A DNA stretch of 64,000 nt from Stictocephala bisonia. Taxonomy: Eukaryota; Arthropoda; Insecta; Hemiptera; Membracidae. Position 1 is the first letter of the stretch; every line of letters begins with the position of its first letter. This document shows positions 47,470-60,369 of the stretch, one piece after another. A model generated the notes under the pieces. The model did not search any database, was not told where the DNA came from, and was given only the letters and a program-made list of their open reading frames with translations. The DNA lies in NCBI GenBank assembly GCA_035578905.1, contig JAQJVL010000046.1:851010-915009 (forward strand), in the 5' to 3' direction. The translations under genes and the position numbers were made by a program.

Positions 47470-48995
47470 AAGCAATAAACATCGTATGTTACGTACATGC
47501 ATGACAACATGTCCTTAACTTACATGTACGACATCATCATATGTTACGTACATGTATGACAACGTGTTATCTAACTTACATGTACGACATCATCATATGT
47601 TACGTACATGTATGACAACGTGTTATCTAACTTACATGTACGACATCATCATATGTTACGTACATGTATGACAACGTGTTATCTAACTTACATGTACGAC
47701 ATCATCACATGTTACGTACATGTATGACAACATGTTATTCAAACTGTTTTATTCCGTCAATAACTGTTCCAACTCAAAAGCACACAGTTTTACTTTTTTA
47801 TTTAATAATAATAAATGTTTATTTCCAAAACAAATCTACAAACATTACATACATACATGCATAATATCAACTTATCTAACTTATCTAACTTACATGTACG
47901 ACATCATCACATGTTACGTACATGCATGAAAACTTGTCCTTGACTTACATGTACGACATCATCACATGTTACGTACATGCATGACAACTTGTTTTTAACA
48001 TACATGTACGACACCATCACATTTACATACATGTATGACAACATGTCATTTACTTACATGTACAACATCATCACATGTTACGTACATGTATGACAACATG
48101 TTATTCAAACTGTTTTATTCCGTCAATAACTGTTCCAACTCAAAAGCACACAGTTTTACTTTTTTTATTTAATAATAATAATAATAATAATAAATGTTTA
48201 TTTCCAAAACAAATCTACAAACATTACATACATACATGCATAATATCAACTTATCTAACTTATCTAACTTACATGTACGACATCATCACATGTTACGTAC
48301 ATGCATGACAACTTGTCCTTAACTTACATGTACGACATCATCACATGTTACGTACATGCATGACAACTTGTCCTTAACTTACATGTACGACATCATCACA
48401 TGTTACGTACATGCATGACAACTTGTTTTTAACATACATGTACGACACCATTACATGTTACATTCATATGACAAAATATCATTTAACTTCTATGTACGAC
48501 ACCATTACATGTTACATACATGTATGACAACGTGTTATCCAACTTACATGTACGACATAATCATATGTTACGTACATGTATGACAACGTGTTATCTAACT
48601 TACATGTACGATCATCATATGTTACATATATGTATGACAACCTGTTATCTAACTTACATGTACGACATCAGCACATGTTACGTACATGCATGACAACTTG
48701 TCCTTAACTTACATGTACGACACCATCACATGTTACATACATGTATGACAATATGTCATTTACTTACATGTACGACATCAGCACATGTTACGTACATGCA
48801 TGACAACTTGTCCTTAACTTACATGTACGACACCATCACATGTTACATACATGTATGACAACATGTCATTTACTTACATGTACGACATCAGCACATGTTA
48901 CGTACATGCATGACAGCTTGTCCTTAACTTACTTGTACGACACCATCACATGTTACATACATGTATGACAACATGTCATTTACTTACATGTACAC
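47470..48995. repeat. About 55-bp satellite (ACATGTACGACATCATCAC) with internal segmental duplication
   Basis: Around 25 units of TTACATGTACGACATCATCA, CATGTTACGTACATGYATGA, CAACWTGTYMTTAACT. The array contains two copies of a non-satellite block (47743-47880 and 48102-48255), each with TTATTCCGTCAATAACTGTT, AAGCACACAGTTTTAC and an (AAT)n AATAAA-type run. The units are rich in the palindromes ACATGT and TACGTA. Confidence 0.94.
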
Positions 48996-49790
48996 CCAAC
49001 CTATACACCCATTATTTGCGTACGATGAAATAAATTTGTTAGAAAGTTAAACATTTATGTAAATTGTACATACGAAATAATCCACTTAGGGCCTAACACA
49101 TGTGCGACAACGTTACTTTTATGTACATTCTAAAGACATCCCCACATTTAGTACAAACTGTACGATCACAATAACATTAACAGCTCTGTAGATTGCATAC
49201 ATTTATCAAGTATTTGCCTATTATTCATATATATACGAATACTAACAGCCAAAGTATTTAATAATAACTTAGTGTTTGATATAGAAGTGTTTGTTTGAAT
49301 TGTCTGACAGAATTTTCGTAACTTTTATAAACGTAATTTTAAAAAGAAATAATATTGAAATTGTAATTAGTATGTGCTACATTTCAAAATAGCTTCGAAT
49401 TGGTTCTTTTTTTAGAAGTATGGAATGTGTTTAGTACAAGGAATGAATGAACCCCTGGCACGTCTCACGGTTGACAGGCAGCGGCATTGTTTTACACCTT
49501 GTTTGTAAGCTACGGCCTTGCTACGGCCCGAGTAAAAAGTTCCTCTCGCTTATGAATTAACAGGGACCGTGACATGGCTTTTTACACTCCTGTTTACGTA
49601 CGTAATTTACTTCAGTTCAGGAAAATCAAAACGAAATACATCGTCCTTGACACAATATTTATACACCTCGACAATTAAACATGGGTTTATGTTTTATTCT
49701 GTTTTTTTCTTTATTTTTTAGACAAATATTGCTGCGTAACTAAGGTGGTGATAAAACAAACAGAGCGTACATTACCGATATAAAGAAAAC
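48996..49790. other. AT-rich stretch, no gene seen
   Basis: No exon or element recognised. A GC-richer patch at 49450-49560 is unassigned. Confidence 0.45.
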
Positions 49791-49794
49791 TTAA

Positions 49795-50908
49795 TGAACA
49801 ACAACATACTGGCTGACTCTCTGACTGATCAACACTAGGCAAAACCTTAATGAACGACAACATCTGACTGACTTACTGACTGATCAACACCAGGCAAAAA
49901 CTTAATGGACGATAACATCCTGACTGACTCTCTGACTGATCAACACATCCTGACTGATCCAAAAAAACTTAATGGATGACAACATCCTGACTGACTCTTT
50001 GACTGATCAACACCAGGCAAAAAGTTAATGGACAACAACATCCTGACTGACTCACTGACTGATCAACACCAGGTCAAAACTTAATGGACGACAACATCCT
50101 GACTGACTCTCTGACTGATCAACATGGGAAAAAGTTAATGGACGGAAACATCCTGACTGACTCTCTGACTGATCAACACCGGGCAAAAAGTCAATGGACA
50201 ACAACATCCTGACTGACTCACTGACTGATCAACACCAGGTCAATACTTAATGGACGACAACATCCTGACTGACTCTCTGACTGATCAACATGGGAAAAAA
50301 GTTAATGAACGGCAACATCCTGACTGACTCTCTGACTGATCAATACCGGGCAAAAACTTAATGGACGACAACATCCTGTCTGAATCTCTGACTGATCAAC
50401 ATGGGAAAAAAGTTAATGAACGGCAACATCCTGACTGACTCTCTGACTGATCAATACCGGGCAAAAACTTAATGGACGACAACATCCTGACTGAATCTCT
50501 GACTGATCAACATGGGGAAAAAGTTAATAAACGACAACATCCTGACTGAATCTCTGACTGATCAACATGGGAAAAAAGTTAATAAACGACAACATCCTGA
50601 CTGAATCTCTGACTGATCAACACTAGAAAAAAAACTTAATGGATGACAACATTCTGACTGACTCTTTGACTGATCAACATGGGAAAAAAGCTAATGCACG
50701 GAAACATCTTGACTGACTCTCTGACTGATCAACACCGGGAAAAAAGTAATGGACAACAACATCCTGACTGACTCACTGACTGATCAACACCAGGTCAAAA
50801 CTTACTGGACGACAACATCTTGACTGACTCTCTTACTGATCAACATCAGGCAAAAACTTAATGAACGACAACATCCTGACAGACTTTCTGACTGATCAAC
50901 AACATAAG
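49795..50908. repeat. About 57-bp tandem array (GACTGACTCTCTGACTGATC)
   Basis: Roughly 19 units: ACATCCTGACTGACTCTCTG, ACTGATCAACACCAGGCAAA, AACTTAATGGACGACA. Variant pairs (CACCGGG / CATGGGA) alternate for several units, indicating higher-order amplification in 50100-50600. Confidence 0.95.
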
Positions 50909-50924
50909 GCCGATATTAAATTCG

Positions 50925-51425
50925 AATAAAGATTGAAGCTTTATTTATGTACGAAATAATTTTGACCTTTTTTTGGAAGAGAGCAAAATTGTCTATAGCC
51001 CCCTAAGATCAGAATTTAGTTTTATCACTTGATTTATTTTTTATATACTGTATAGTACCAATAATTATTGTTCTAATTTCTTATATTTCTTAAAAATAAG
51101 CCAAAACGGTTGGAACAAGACTATCTCAGAAGATACTAGTCGCAGCTGTCTTAAAAAACTTTTTAAAATTAGAAATACATATGTTAAAAAAGGAAAGTGT
51201 GAAATGTTTTAAAGTAAAGTAATGTTCCAATGCAAAACGCTCCGTCAGCTACTGACAACTGGCGCTAACCTGGTGGCCAAGTGGGGAAGGTGAGTCAACT
51301 GCCACGACTGGTCAAATCACACAATGGTTTGGGGACGGACGGACAGACGACAACCGGTCCTCTGATATTCGACATAATTATAAGTAATTCCAAAGTCAGC
51401 ACCAGGTAGGGGACGGAGGCTCGAT
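50925..51425 (+). mobile_element. Dispersed repeat family R1, copy 2
   Basis: Matches 3140-3615 along its length: CCCCCTAAGATCAGA, CATATGTTAAAAA, GGCCAAGTGGGGAAGG, GGTTTGGGGACGGACGGACA and CAGCACCAGGTAG. About 75% identity by eye. No ORF. Confidence 0.75.
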
Positions 51426-53394
51426 TATGACCATACTATTCCTTGGAAAAGACTATTAGGTTTATCTTAGACTTTAGATGCTCTTTAACAAAGGAATTTC
51501 CTATTCGGTCCACTCTACTTAGGCTACATCTAAATTTGTAAAATGCTCCATAAGAAAATTATTTTTTTTTTCCAGAGATTCTGTATTCATTTATGTAGGT
51601 TACTCAAAGTGGTATAAACAATCAGCCGCCCAAAGTATGGAACTAGAATGATGTCAAGACAAGAGGTAGTCGTCTCTACTGCTTGAAACCCCAACTACGG
51701 ACTTCCTAATTCTTCTTCACCTTTTTATATGTATTTTCTATTGTAATTATTATTGTTATTTAATGTAGTGATGACCCGAACTTTTATATATCAAAGACTA
51801 TTTATAGGCCACTTTTTAACTTACTTGTACGAGTGAGATGAAAACAGTAGTGCACGTGAGACATAGCACTACTCTTCTCCCAATGCGTGATTTCATTTAA
51901 AAATTGTCATGGCAACCCGAGTGTAGGCAGCGTGCTGACGGTGCAATAGCAAGCCCCGCCCATTTTACTTCATTAGTATCACTGACCATTGTTTGGTTTG
52001 AATAACACCAACGAATCAAGATTGGAAAGATTAAATTGAATCATTATTTATTAGACCCTATTCAAATAACAAATAATAATATTAATAACACAATAAATAA
52101 TAATGTAAACAATAAATAGTAATGAAACAAACGTGTGCAGTTCATTACAATTTTTTTTTTCAACTAAAAACTGTTACTGAAGTTAATCACGCCCGTGAAG
52201 CAACGCAGCTCAGCGGTGGAAAGATTCCCCTCTACCGCTGGAACCCCTCCCTACATGCGCTAAATATAACACGCATGTCGCTTTCTAACCGGCCAAATTA
52301 TACTCTTATTGTGTCTGAACTGTCACCGCTGATAAAAGTGTCAAAATGTATCTCGCTTTAAGTCGAGCTGACGTCTCGTGGGTGTGGAAGAAACTACACT
52401 GATGACGACGTATTGTTCCCTCCAAAAAGCCGGATGTCCTTTGAAAAGACGTGAGGGAAAAAATCAATACAACTCTTTTTATGCTCATTTCGAAAAACAT
52501 AGACCTGGATCATCCAGATATCTTCGTGTTAACAAGCTATGAAAAAGAAAACGTTTAGTAGTGCAAAGAATCTTTATCATAGATTACCCAAGATATATAC
52601 TTAAACAGATTTAAGGAAAAATTTATTGCAAACTTAACATCACATTCTTTATCAACTTCATTCAGTTCACTATACGACTGATAAATTATTGCAACAAGTC
52701 CAGCGAGGCCTTCCTTTGTTACTGGATTTTCACGAGGTAGTGCAAATGTATTGGTCGTTAAGTGTTGTTACTTGCGAATGTTGGTAAACAGAACTTTATT
52801 TATTACTTTAATGTGTGAATCTCAGTTGTATCCGATTTCAATTTCCTGCACCAATTAGTAAGGTTAGTTAAATTTGCATAATATTGCAAAAGTTAAAAAT
52901 GAGTCAGCTCTTTTCATTATTATTTTATAACTTTAACGCGCGGATTATGTATTTAAACATTTCAAAATGCATAGAATATTTACTATGTAGGCTATGTATT
53001 TAATATGCATCATGCAATATTGTAAATATATTTAGAACATTATTTTTTTATACCTAGTAAAATCCGGTTTGATTCTACTATATATAAATTGATAATGTAT
53101 AACGAACTGCCTTTATCGCGAAGAGAACAATCAAACAAATAATATCTAAACTTCACCAAGGGTGACATCCACAAAAATTAATCTTACAATTCATATTATA
53201 ATACTTCACAGTTTATTTTCAAGTGACAAGTTCAAATATACTCAATTAACCCCAGTTACCATTACCTTCCCTATAAGAACTATCCAACAATAGCTATCTG
53301 ATATATCCATCGCAATAAGGTTTATTTCTTTACTTTATGTAATAAATCAAAATATTTATACGGACAACAATCAATTACATAGATTTATGTGGTC
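51426..53394. other. AT-rich stretch, no gene seen
   Basis: 51450-51500 resembles part of the Helitron-like element at 45150-45190 (GGTTTATCTTRGAC..TAGAYGCTC). Otherwise nothing recognised. The short frames here (52122-52361, 52306-52500) look spurious. Confidence 0.45.
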
Positions 53395-53660
53395 GCCTAT
53401 TAACTGAGCGAAGATTACCTTAATTGAGCGAAAGCCCTCGAAGGGCCCCCAAAAACGTGCCTTAACTGAGCGAAGTTCTAACCTAACCTAACCTAATCTA
53501 ACCTAACCTATATGCTATGTGAATGTTCATAGTCAAAGAGGGCCGCCGGTTCGCTCAGTTAAGGCACGTCTCTGGGGGCTCCCTGGAGTCCTTCGCTCAG
53601 TTCAGGCACCCAGGCTACTTGACTCAGGTCACTTCGCTCAGTTAAGGCCCGACCATTTAT
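53395..53660. repeat. Inverted-repeat block around a CCTAA telomere-like tract
   Basis: CCCCCAAAAACGTGCCTTAACTGAGCGAA (in part, 53449-53475) and the inverse TTCGCTCAGTTAAGGCACGT (53552-53571) flank TAACCTAACCTAACCTAATC. AACTGAGCGAA/TTCGCTCAGTT occurs six times. May be a MITE or fold-back element. Confidence 0.75.
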
Positions 53661-55780
53661 GTATTTCAGTTGGGCCATTGTCAGTACTGGAATATCTCTC
53701 AAGAGTGGGGGGGGGGGGCATTCCACACAACTAGCTTACACGTTAGTGTAAACGACGTACGTCTGACTAAGTCTTTTCATCATGTGATTGCAAAAATATA
53801 TCACAAAACTGGAAGAACAAACATTAGTGCCATCGTTTTCCTTCACATTTTCTAAAAAAAACGGATAAAAATTGTAAAACATAACATTTACTACGTTTGT
53901 CGTACTAAAATATTATTCTTTTCTTTTTAATTTCTACATATAAAAGAGAAAGCCCTCACTAACACATCACTGATTCTCCCTTCCACGTAATCCTACAGAA
54001 CTGAAATTCGGTACAAATGTTTGTTGTAGGCTAAATAGGAAACTAGAATATTTTCACCATGATAAAATACTCCTAAGGGGTAGAAACCACCCCTAAAAGA
54101 TTGTTCTATGAGGATAACAATGGGTTGATTTTAGTAAATTAATAACAGCTGTTTTGTAAATAAACAAACATGTTTATTTTGTATGTTGTCATTTATCCTG
54201 TTGATGCATTAAGAGTTCACAATTAATTACAGTTTTTCGTTATATTTTTTCTCTATACAATTACGTATAAAAATCTAAAACAGCTGTTACAATGTAGTTA
54301 ATGGGGTTTATAATGTTGAGAAGGTTATAGGTCTTTCTTGTGTTTATATTTAAACTGTAAATATTTTTTCTTTTAAAAAACCATTCATTAAGTTTAAGAA
54401 CTCGGCAGAATTCAATAAGTTGTCATAATTGTTAAGGCATCTCTTGTGCTAGTTGTACTGGCTGAAGCTGAAGGTTGAAACCAGTCATATTTTTCTGAAG
54501 ATATTAATTTTAATATAATACATGATATGTTATTGTTAACTTTGATGCTTAGAACAGCTTTGCCCTTCTCCACTGGCAGTCTAATTCGATCTGGTGTTCA
54601 GACATTTTTCATTAGAATAAATCTCGTTCAACTGGTGGCGAAGGACTGAGTAAAGAAAGAGCAAATTCCAACCCTCTTCAAAATTTCGCTCTTTATTTTC
54701 GGGCAATTTCAAGAGTAGAACAACCTTTTTACGGGAAGGGAGGTGTATGGTATTATAATAATAGAGCATAGTCGGGAGACATTACACAACCTATCACGAG
54801 AGTCGATTGACGATTGCTTGAAATAATTATAGTAATACATGGTTGTATTTTTTATTATATTAAATATTTAAAATATACACTTTTTAATAGTAATAGAACG
54901 AAAAATACGGACTTTTACCCGGTTTTTTCTTTGTACGGTACGGACCGGACATTAAATGTAAAATAAAAATTGTCCGTACAAAATGCGAACTTAAGGAATC
55001 CATAAGGAAACCCTATGACTGTACAAAATGCAGTTTAACTACTAATATTTGTTGTCAAAAGTTAAATGCCGAGGCCGAAGGCCGAGGTGTCACGAGCGCA
55101 GAGAGTGATGGGGTTGGTGGTGTCCCCTAATTTACTATAAAGTGTTAACATACAATGGCGTAAGAGGAAAGTGTTAAAATATATAAATGTTAAAACATGG
55201 AGCTGAAGGGAGAATATCATCAGCCACAGTCTTATAATGTGATTTATTTATTTATTTATTCATGTCTTTGCATTTACAATATCTTTTTTCTCATACAGTT
55301 CACTTATTTATCCCTCTAGCGTAAAGCTAAATGAGAAATATACTAATTATATTTACTACATTTCTAAGAATAATAATACAGACAAAAAAAGCTTAACAAT
55401 CAACAATAAAATATAGGATGGTTACAAAAACACTATATATAAGTTTTATTTTTTATGGTGTTTATTTTACCAGTAATGTTCTTGCTATTAATAATTTGTC
55501 TTAATATTCTTTTTCTGATCGTAACTTTGTTTATGTTTTGTTGACGGGATATATAAATAATCGAGAAAAAACAGACTTTTCCAATTATCAATATCTAAAA
55601 TAAGATATGTATCAGATATAAATTAATGATCCACTTATATAATAACGAAGAAGATATATATACTTGACTGTTATTTTTGTACATTTAGGCCTTAATTAAA
55701 TACGACAAGAAGTAAACAAGCCAATGAACTGATTGAAAACAGCTGAAGATTTTTAAATTGTGGTTATAATAGTAATAAAT
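53661..55780. other. AT-rich stretch, no gene seen
   Basis: 53938-54060 loosely resembles the Helitron 5' region (ACTCATCACTG..ACAGAACTGAAATT). (TTTA)n at 55245-55262 looks like a LINE tail for a minus-strand insertion, but no coding remnant is attached. Confidence 0.4.
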
Positions 55781-56100
55781 ATATAGAAATAATACTGGCT
55801 AAATTACCTTTTTTCCTGTCAACAGTTCTTCAAACATAATCTGCTATGTACATTTCGAAGCATAGAGCTTCATCGTCAGGCTTTCCAAAAACGTCACTAT
55901 TTACATTACACTAAAAACATTAAAAACATTTAAAATATTTAAACATTTAAACATATTAAAATAATACATTTGCCGGCCGGCGATAGACGTTTTTGGAAAG
56001 CCTGACGATGAAGCTCTATGCTTCGAAATGTACATAGCAGATTATGTTTGAAGAACTGTTGACAGGGAAAAAGGTAATTTAACCAGTATTATTTATATAA
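55781..56100. mobile_element. Fold-back element with 115-bp near-perfect inverted arms
   Basis: Arm 55781-55895 (AATACTGGCTAAATTACC ... CTTTCCAAAAACGTC) is the almost exact inverse of 55986-56100 (GACGTTTTTGGAAAG ... GGTAATTTAACCAGTATT). The spacer is about 90 nt, containing ACATTTAAA repeats and GCCGGCCGGCGA. No ORF. Confidence 0.93.
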
Positions 56101-56743
56101 TATAACAGTTCTGGAGGCTAATAAAACAAAATGAATAAAGTAATAAATAACAAAACTTTTTTATTGCCATTAACAATGATTAAGATAGTTACAATCTTAT
56201 AGCATGCGTCGATAAATTTATATAATAAAAATCATAGTAAAATCTAACTAAAAAGTCAATTGAAAATGAAGATTTGTCTGGCCCTTTCTCATTTACATTC
56301 CGCGATTTGGAAATTCGGAAACTCTGTAAAATTTAATGGGAACAACCCAGTACTGTAATGGAAAATAGTTCCGGATCTAGAATGTGTTTGCCTGGGATGG
56401 CAGTTCGATCTAGTCGAGTGATCTGTTGAAGTGTCAATACCGGCGCTGCAGCCAGTGAGTAGTACAAGCATTATTGACCTCAAAATGTAGCGTCTTATCC
56501 CACCATGATAGTAAGTTGCAACGTGCTTTTGCCAAATGAAGGCCCTCTTAGCACTGATTGTTCTACTTTTATAGTAATTTAGAATATAAATACTAAGCAT
56601 TCAGCAATTTTAAACATTTTTTAAAATTTGTGATTCTCTTATATTGTACATACATTTATAAACAACTAAATAGACTCTTGGAGGTAGGCTCAACAATTTG
56701 ATCAGAAGTCACGTAAATTTAACTAGCTTAGTTTTTAATATTA
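56101..56743. other. AT-rich stretch, no gene seen
   Basis: A 103-codon minus-strand frame (56289-56600) shows no domain, no splice evidence and ordinary AT-rich composition. Confidence 0.4.
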
Positions 56744-57203
56744 CAGTAAACAGTAGATTTAACGGACTCCTATTTAACGGACCTCGATTTAACGGACTTC
56801 GGATTTAACGGACTTCGAATTTAACGAACAGCTTACAGCTGTATTACAGTATCTAAATATCTCTCTACTGAACCCCGCACTAAGGGAAGTTTTATACAAC
56901 AATTAATTTATCAAACGTATACTTTCTCTAATGCAACTTCAAATATTCCATAAATAGTGACTGTATTATTATTCAGTATATTCTAAAAGCCTTTGACCTG
57001 ATGGGTTAATCACTTTTTTAACACATCGTAATTGTATATTTTATTTCTTGTTGAGTAAACAATGAGTTTGCAGCATCACAGTTAGTTTTGATCAAGGTGT
57101 GGCAATCTCATATCAACTTGGGATGAATTCATCCAGATTAAAAAGATAGTCGGACTAGAGCGAGAGCCTACCCCATAGAGTCCGTTAAATCGAGAGTTTA
57201 CTG
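56744..57203. mobile_element. pogo/Tigger-like MITE
   Basis: TA|CAGTAAACAGTAGATTTAAC at the left, with four repeats of ATTTAACGGACTYC-type sequence, and GTCCGTTAAATCGAGAGTTTACTG|TA at the right as the inverse. 460 bp, TA duplication, no transposase. Confidence 0.85.
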
Positions 57204-57956
57204 TATGTATGTCTCCATAGTTGTAACTAGTGATTTTGCTACTATTTACAATTAATTAAATAAATGGCCTGCTTTATTGTTTAGTTTATTTCTAACATAA
57301 TGTATGTAATGGCCTAGTTTTTCCTCTAAAAATAGGTGAACTGGGCGTTGCTGTTGTTCGTTGTGGTGGTAAATGGGCGGGGGGGACGAGCCCCCTTCTG
57401 TCAGTGACCAGTGAACAGCAGCAGGTGCCAGGCCCACGGTCAAGGATCTGTCTGCAAGGTTGCCGTCCACGTGAGACTATGCTCGCTCACGTGCGTCGGT
57501 CTGAAGACGAGGAAATGATAAGACAAGCACTCGGAAACCTTCAATCTCGTACTTTCATTTTGTTTACGTATAAAAGAAGTACGCAGTGCATAACAGTGAT
57601 CGATCTTACAGCAACTGACGTCAAATGGCAAAAACTGTTATAATAAACTGTATATTTAATGAAGTTTTATTTCTTTGCGTATTGCTACGTTCTACAAAAC
57701 ACATTACGCAATAATAAGTTTATCAAGGTTCTAAAATTAGATGTACAGTAAAGCCTCTTTATTCTACAAAGAATTAATCTAACATTCCGTTTTAACCAAC
57801 GTTCTCGTCCCAAAAACAATACTGTAATAAATTTTAATGAGTTCTTTAAGTACTGCTAAAGTAAAATTATATTTTCATATATTCAAACTCACAATTTTTA
57901 TTGTGAGCATAGCTAATTTTAAGTACTTCTTTATCTACTCTGAATCTCCCCATTTT
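57204..57956. other. Unassigned, partly GC-rich stretch
   Basis: 57340-57540 is GC-richer. A 79-codon + frame (57404-57643) is followed by TAATAAAC, and a minus frame (57252-57470) overlaps it. Neither matches a family I know. CAGTAAAGCCTCTTTATTC at 57748 resembles a single pogo-type end. Confidence 0.35.
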
Positions 57957-57959
57957 GCA

Positions 57960-60369
57960 AGATATCTAACTCCTCGGAGACTACCTATCTGACTCCTCGG
58001 GCACCACCTATCTGACTCCTCGACACCACCTATCTGACTCCTCGAGCACCACCTATCTGACTCCTCGGAGACTACCTATCTGATTCCTCGGGCACGACCT
58101 ATCTGACTCCTCGGGCACCACCTATCTGACTCCTCGGGCACCACCTATCTGACTCTTCGGAGACCACCTATCTGACTCCTCGGGCACCACCTATCTGACT
58201 CCTCGGGCACCACCTATCTGACTCCTCGGGCACCACCTATCTGACTCTTCGGAGACCACCTATCTGACTCCTCGGGCACCACCTATCTGACTCCTCGGGC
58301 ACCACCTATCTGACTCTTCGGAGACCACCTATCTGACTCCTCGGAGACCACCTATCTGACTCCACGTGAACCACCTATCTGACTCCTCGACACCACCTAT
58401 CTGACTCCTCGAGCACCACCTATCTGACTCCTCGGAGACTACCTATCTGATTCCTCGGGCACGACCTATCTGACTCCTCGGAGACCACCTATCTGACTCC
58501 TCGGAGACCACCTATCTTACTCCTCGAGCACCACCTATCTGACTCCTCGGAGACCACCTATCTGACTCCTCGGGCACCACCTATCTGACTCCTCGGAGAC
58601 CACCTATCTGACTCCTCGGAGACCACCTATCTTACTCCTCGGGCACCACCTATCTGACTCCTCGGGCACCACCTATCTGACTCCTCGAGCACCACCTATC
58701 TGACTCCTCGGAGACTACCTATCTGATTCCTCGGGCACGACCTATCTGACTCCTCGGAGACCACCTATCTGACTCCACGAGAACCACCTATCTGACTCCT
58801 CGGGTACCATCTATCAGACTCCTCGGACACCACCTATCAGACTCCTCGGACACCACCTATCAGACTCCTCGGGGACCACCTATCTGACTCATTGGGATCC
58901 ACATATCTGACTCCTCGGGGACCACCTATCTGACTCCTCGTGGATCACCTATTTGACTCCTCGGGGATCACCTATCTGACTCATCGGGGACCACCGAGCT
59001 GACTCCTCGAGGACCAACTATCTGACTCCTCGGGGACCACCTAGCTGACTCCTTGGAGACCACCTATCAGACTCCTCAGGAACCACCTATCTGACTCATT
59101 GGGAACCACATATCTGATTCCTCGGAGACCACCTATCTGACTCCTCGAAGACCACCTATCAGACTCCTCAGGGACCAACTATCTGACTCTTAAGGGATCA
59201 CCTATCTTACTTCTTGGAGACCACCTATCTGACTCCTCGGGCACCACCTATCTGACTCCTCGGGCACCACCTATCTGACTCTTCGGAGACCACCTATCTG
59301 ACTCCTCGGGCACCACCTATCTGACTCCTCGGGCACCACCTATCTGACTCCTCGGGCACCACCTATCTGACTCTTCGGAGACCACCTATCTGACTCCTCG
59401 GGCACCACCTATCTGACTCCTCGGGCACCACCTATCTGACTCTTCGGAGACCACCTATCTGACTCCTCGGAGACCACCTATCTTACTCCTCGGGCACCAC
59501 CTATCTGACTCCTCGGGCACCACCTATCTGACTCCTCGAGCACCACCTATCTGACTCCTCGGAGACTACCTATCTGATTCCTCGGGCACGACCTATCTGA
59601 CTCCTCGGAGACCACCTATCTGACTCCTCGGAGACCACCTATCTTACTCCTCGAGCACCACCTATCTGACTCCTCGGAGACCACCTATCTGACTCCTCGG
59701 GCACCACCTATCTGACTCCTCGGAGACCACCTATCTGACTCCTCGGAGACCACCTATCTTACTCCTCGGGCACCACCTATCTGACTCCTCGGGCACCACC
59801 TATCTGACTCCTCGAGCACCACCTATCTGACTCCTCGGAGACTACCTATCTGATTCCTCGGGCACGACCTATCTGACTCCTCGGAGACCACCTATCTGAC
59901 TCCACGAGAACCACCTATCTGACTCCTCGGGTACCATCTATCAGACTCCTCGGACACCACCTATCAGACTCCTCGGACACCACCTATCAGACTCCTCGGG
60001 GACCACCTATCTGACTCATTGGGATCCACATATCTGACTCCTCGGGGACCACCTATCTGACTCCTCGTGGATCACCTATTTGACTCCTCGGGGATCACCT
60101 ATCTGACTCATCGGGGACCACCGAGCTGACTCCTCGAGGACCAACTATCTGACTCCTCGGGGACCACCTAGCTGACTCCTTGGAGACCACCTATCAGACT
60201 CCTCAGGAACCACCTATCTGACTCATTGGGAACCACATATCTGATTCCTCGGAGACCACCTATCTGACTCCTCGAAGACCACCTATCAGACTCCTCAGGG
60301 ACCAACTATCTGACTCTTAAGGGATCACCTATCTTACTTCTTGGAGACCACCTATCTGACTTCTCGGGA
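57960..60369. repeat. 24-bp minisatellite with 1127-bp higher-order repeat
   Basis: About 100 units of CACCTATCTGACTCCTCGGG plus CACC and variants. Diagnostic variant series recur at a fixed 1127-bp offset: CCACGAGAACC at 58775 and 59902; TAAGGGATCACC at 59191 and 60318. So a segment of 47 units was duplicated as a block. Two of three + frames are open through most units, but no ATG or known protein is associated. Confidence 0.96.

Noticed and set aside
57252..57643. Two overlapping frames in a GC-richer patch as a candidate host exon
   Set aside because: No recognisable family, no splice acceptor/donor pair that I trust, and frames on both strands are equally plausible. Not AGMO exon 1 or 2.
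57960..60369. CRISPR-like appearance of regularly spaced short repeats
   Set aside because: Repeats are contiguous 24-bp units without unique spacers and with graded variants, in eukaryotic DNA. It is a minisatellite. The same applies to the arrays at 33865, 39728, 47470 and 49795.
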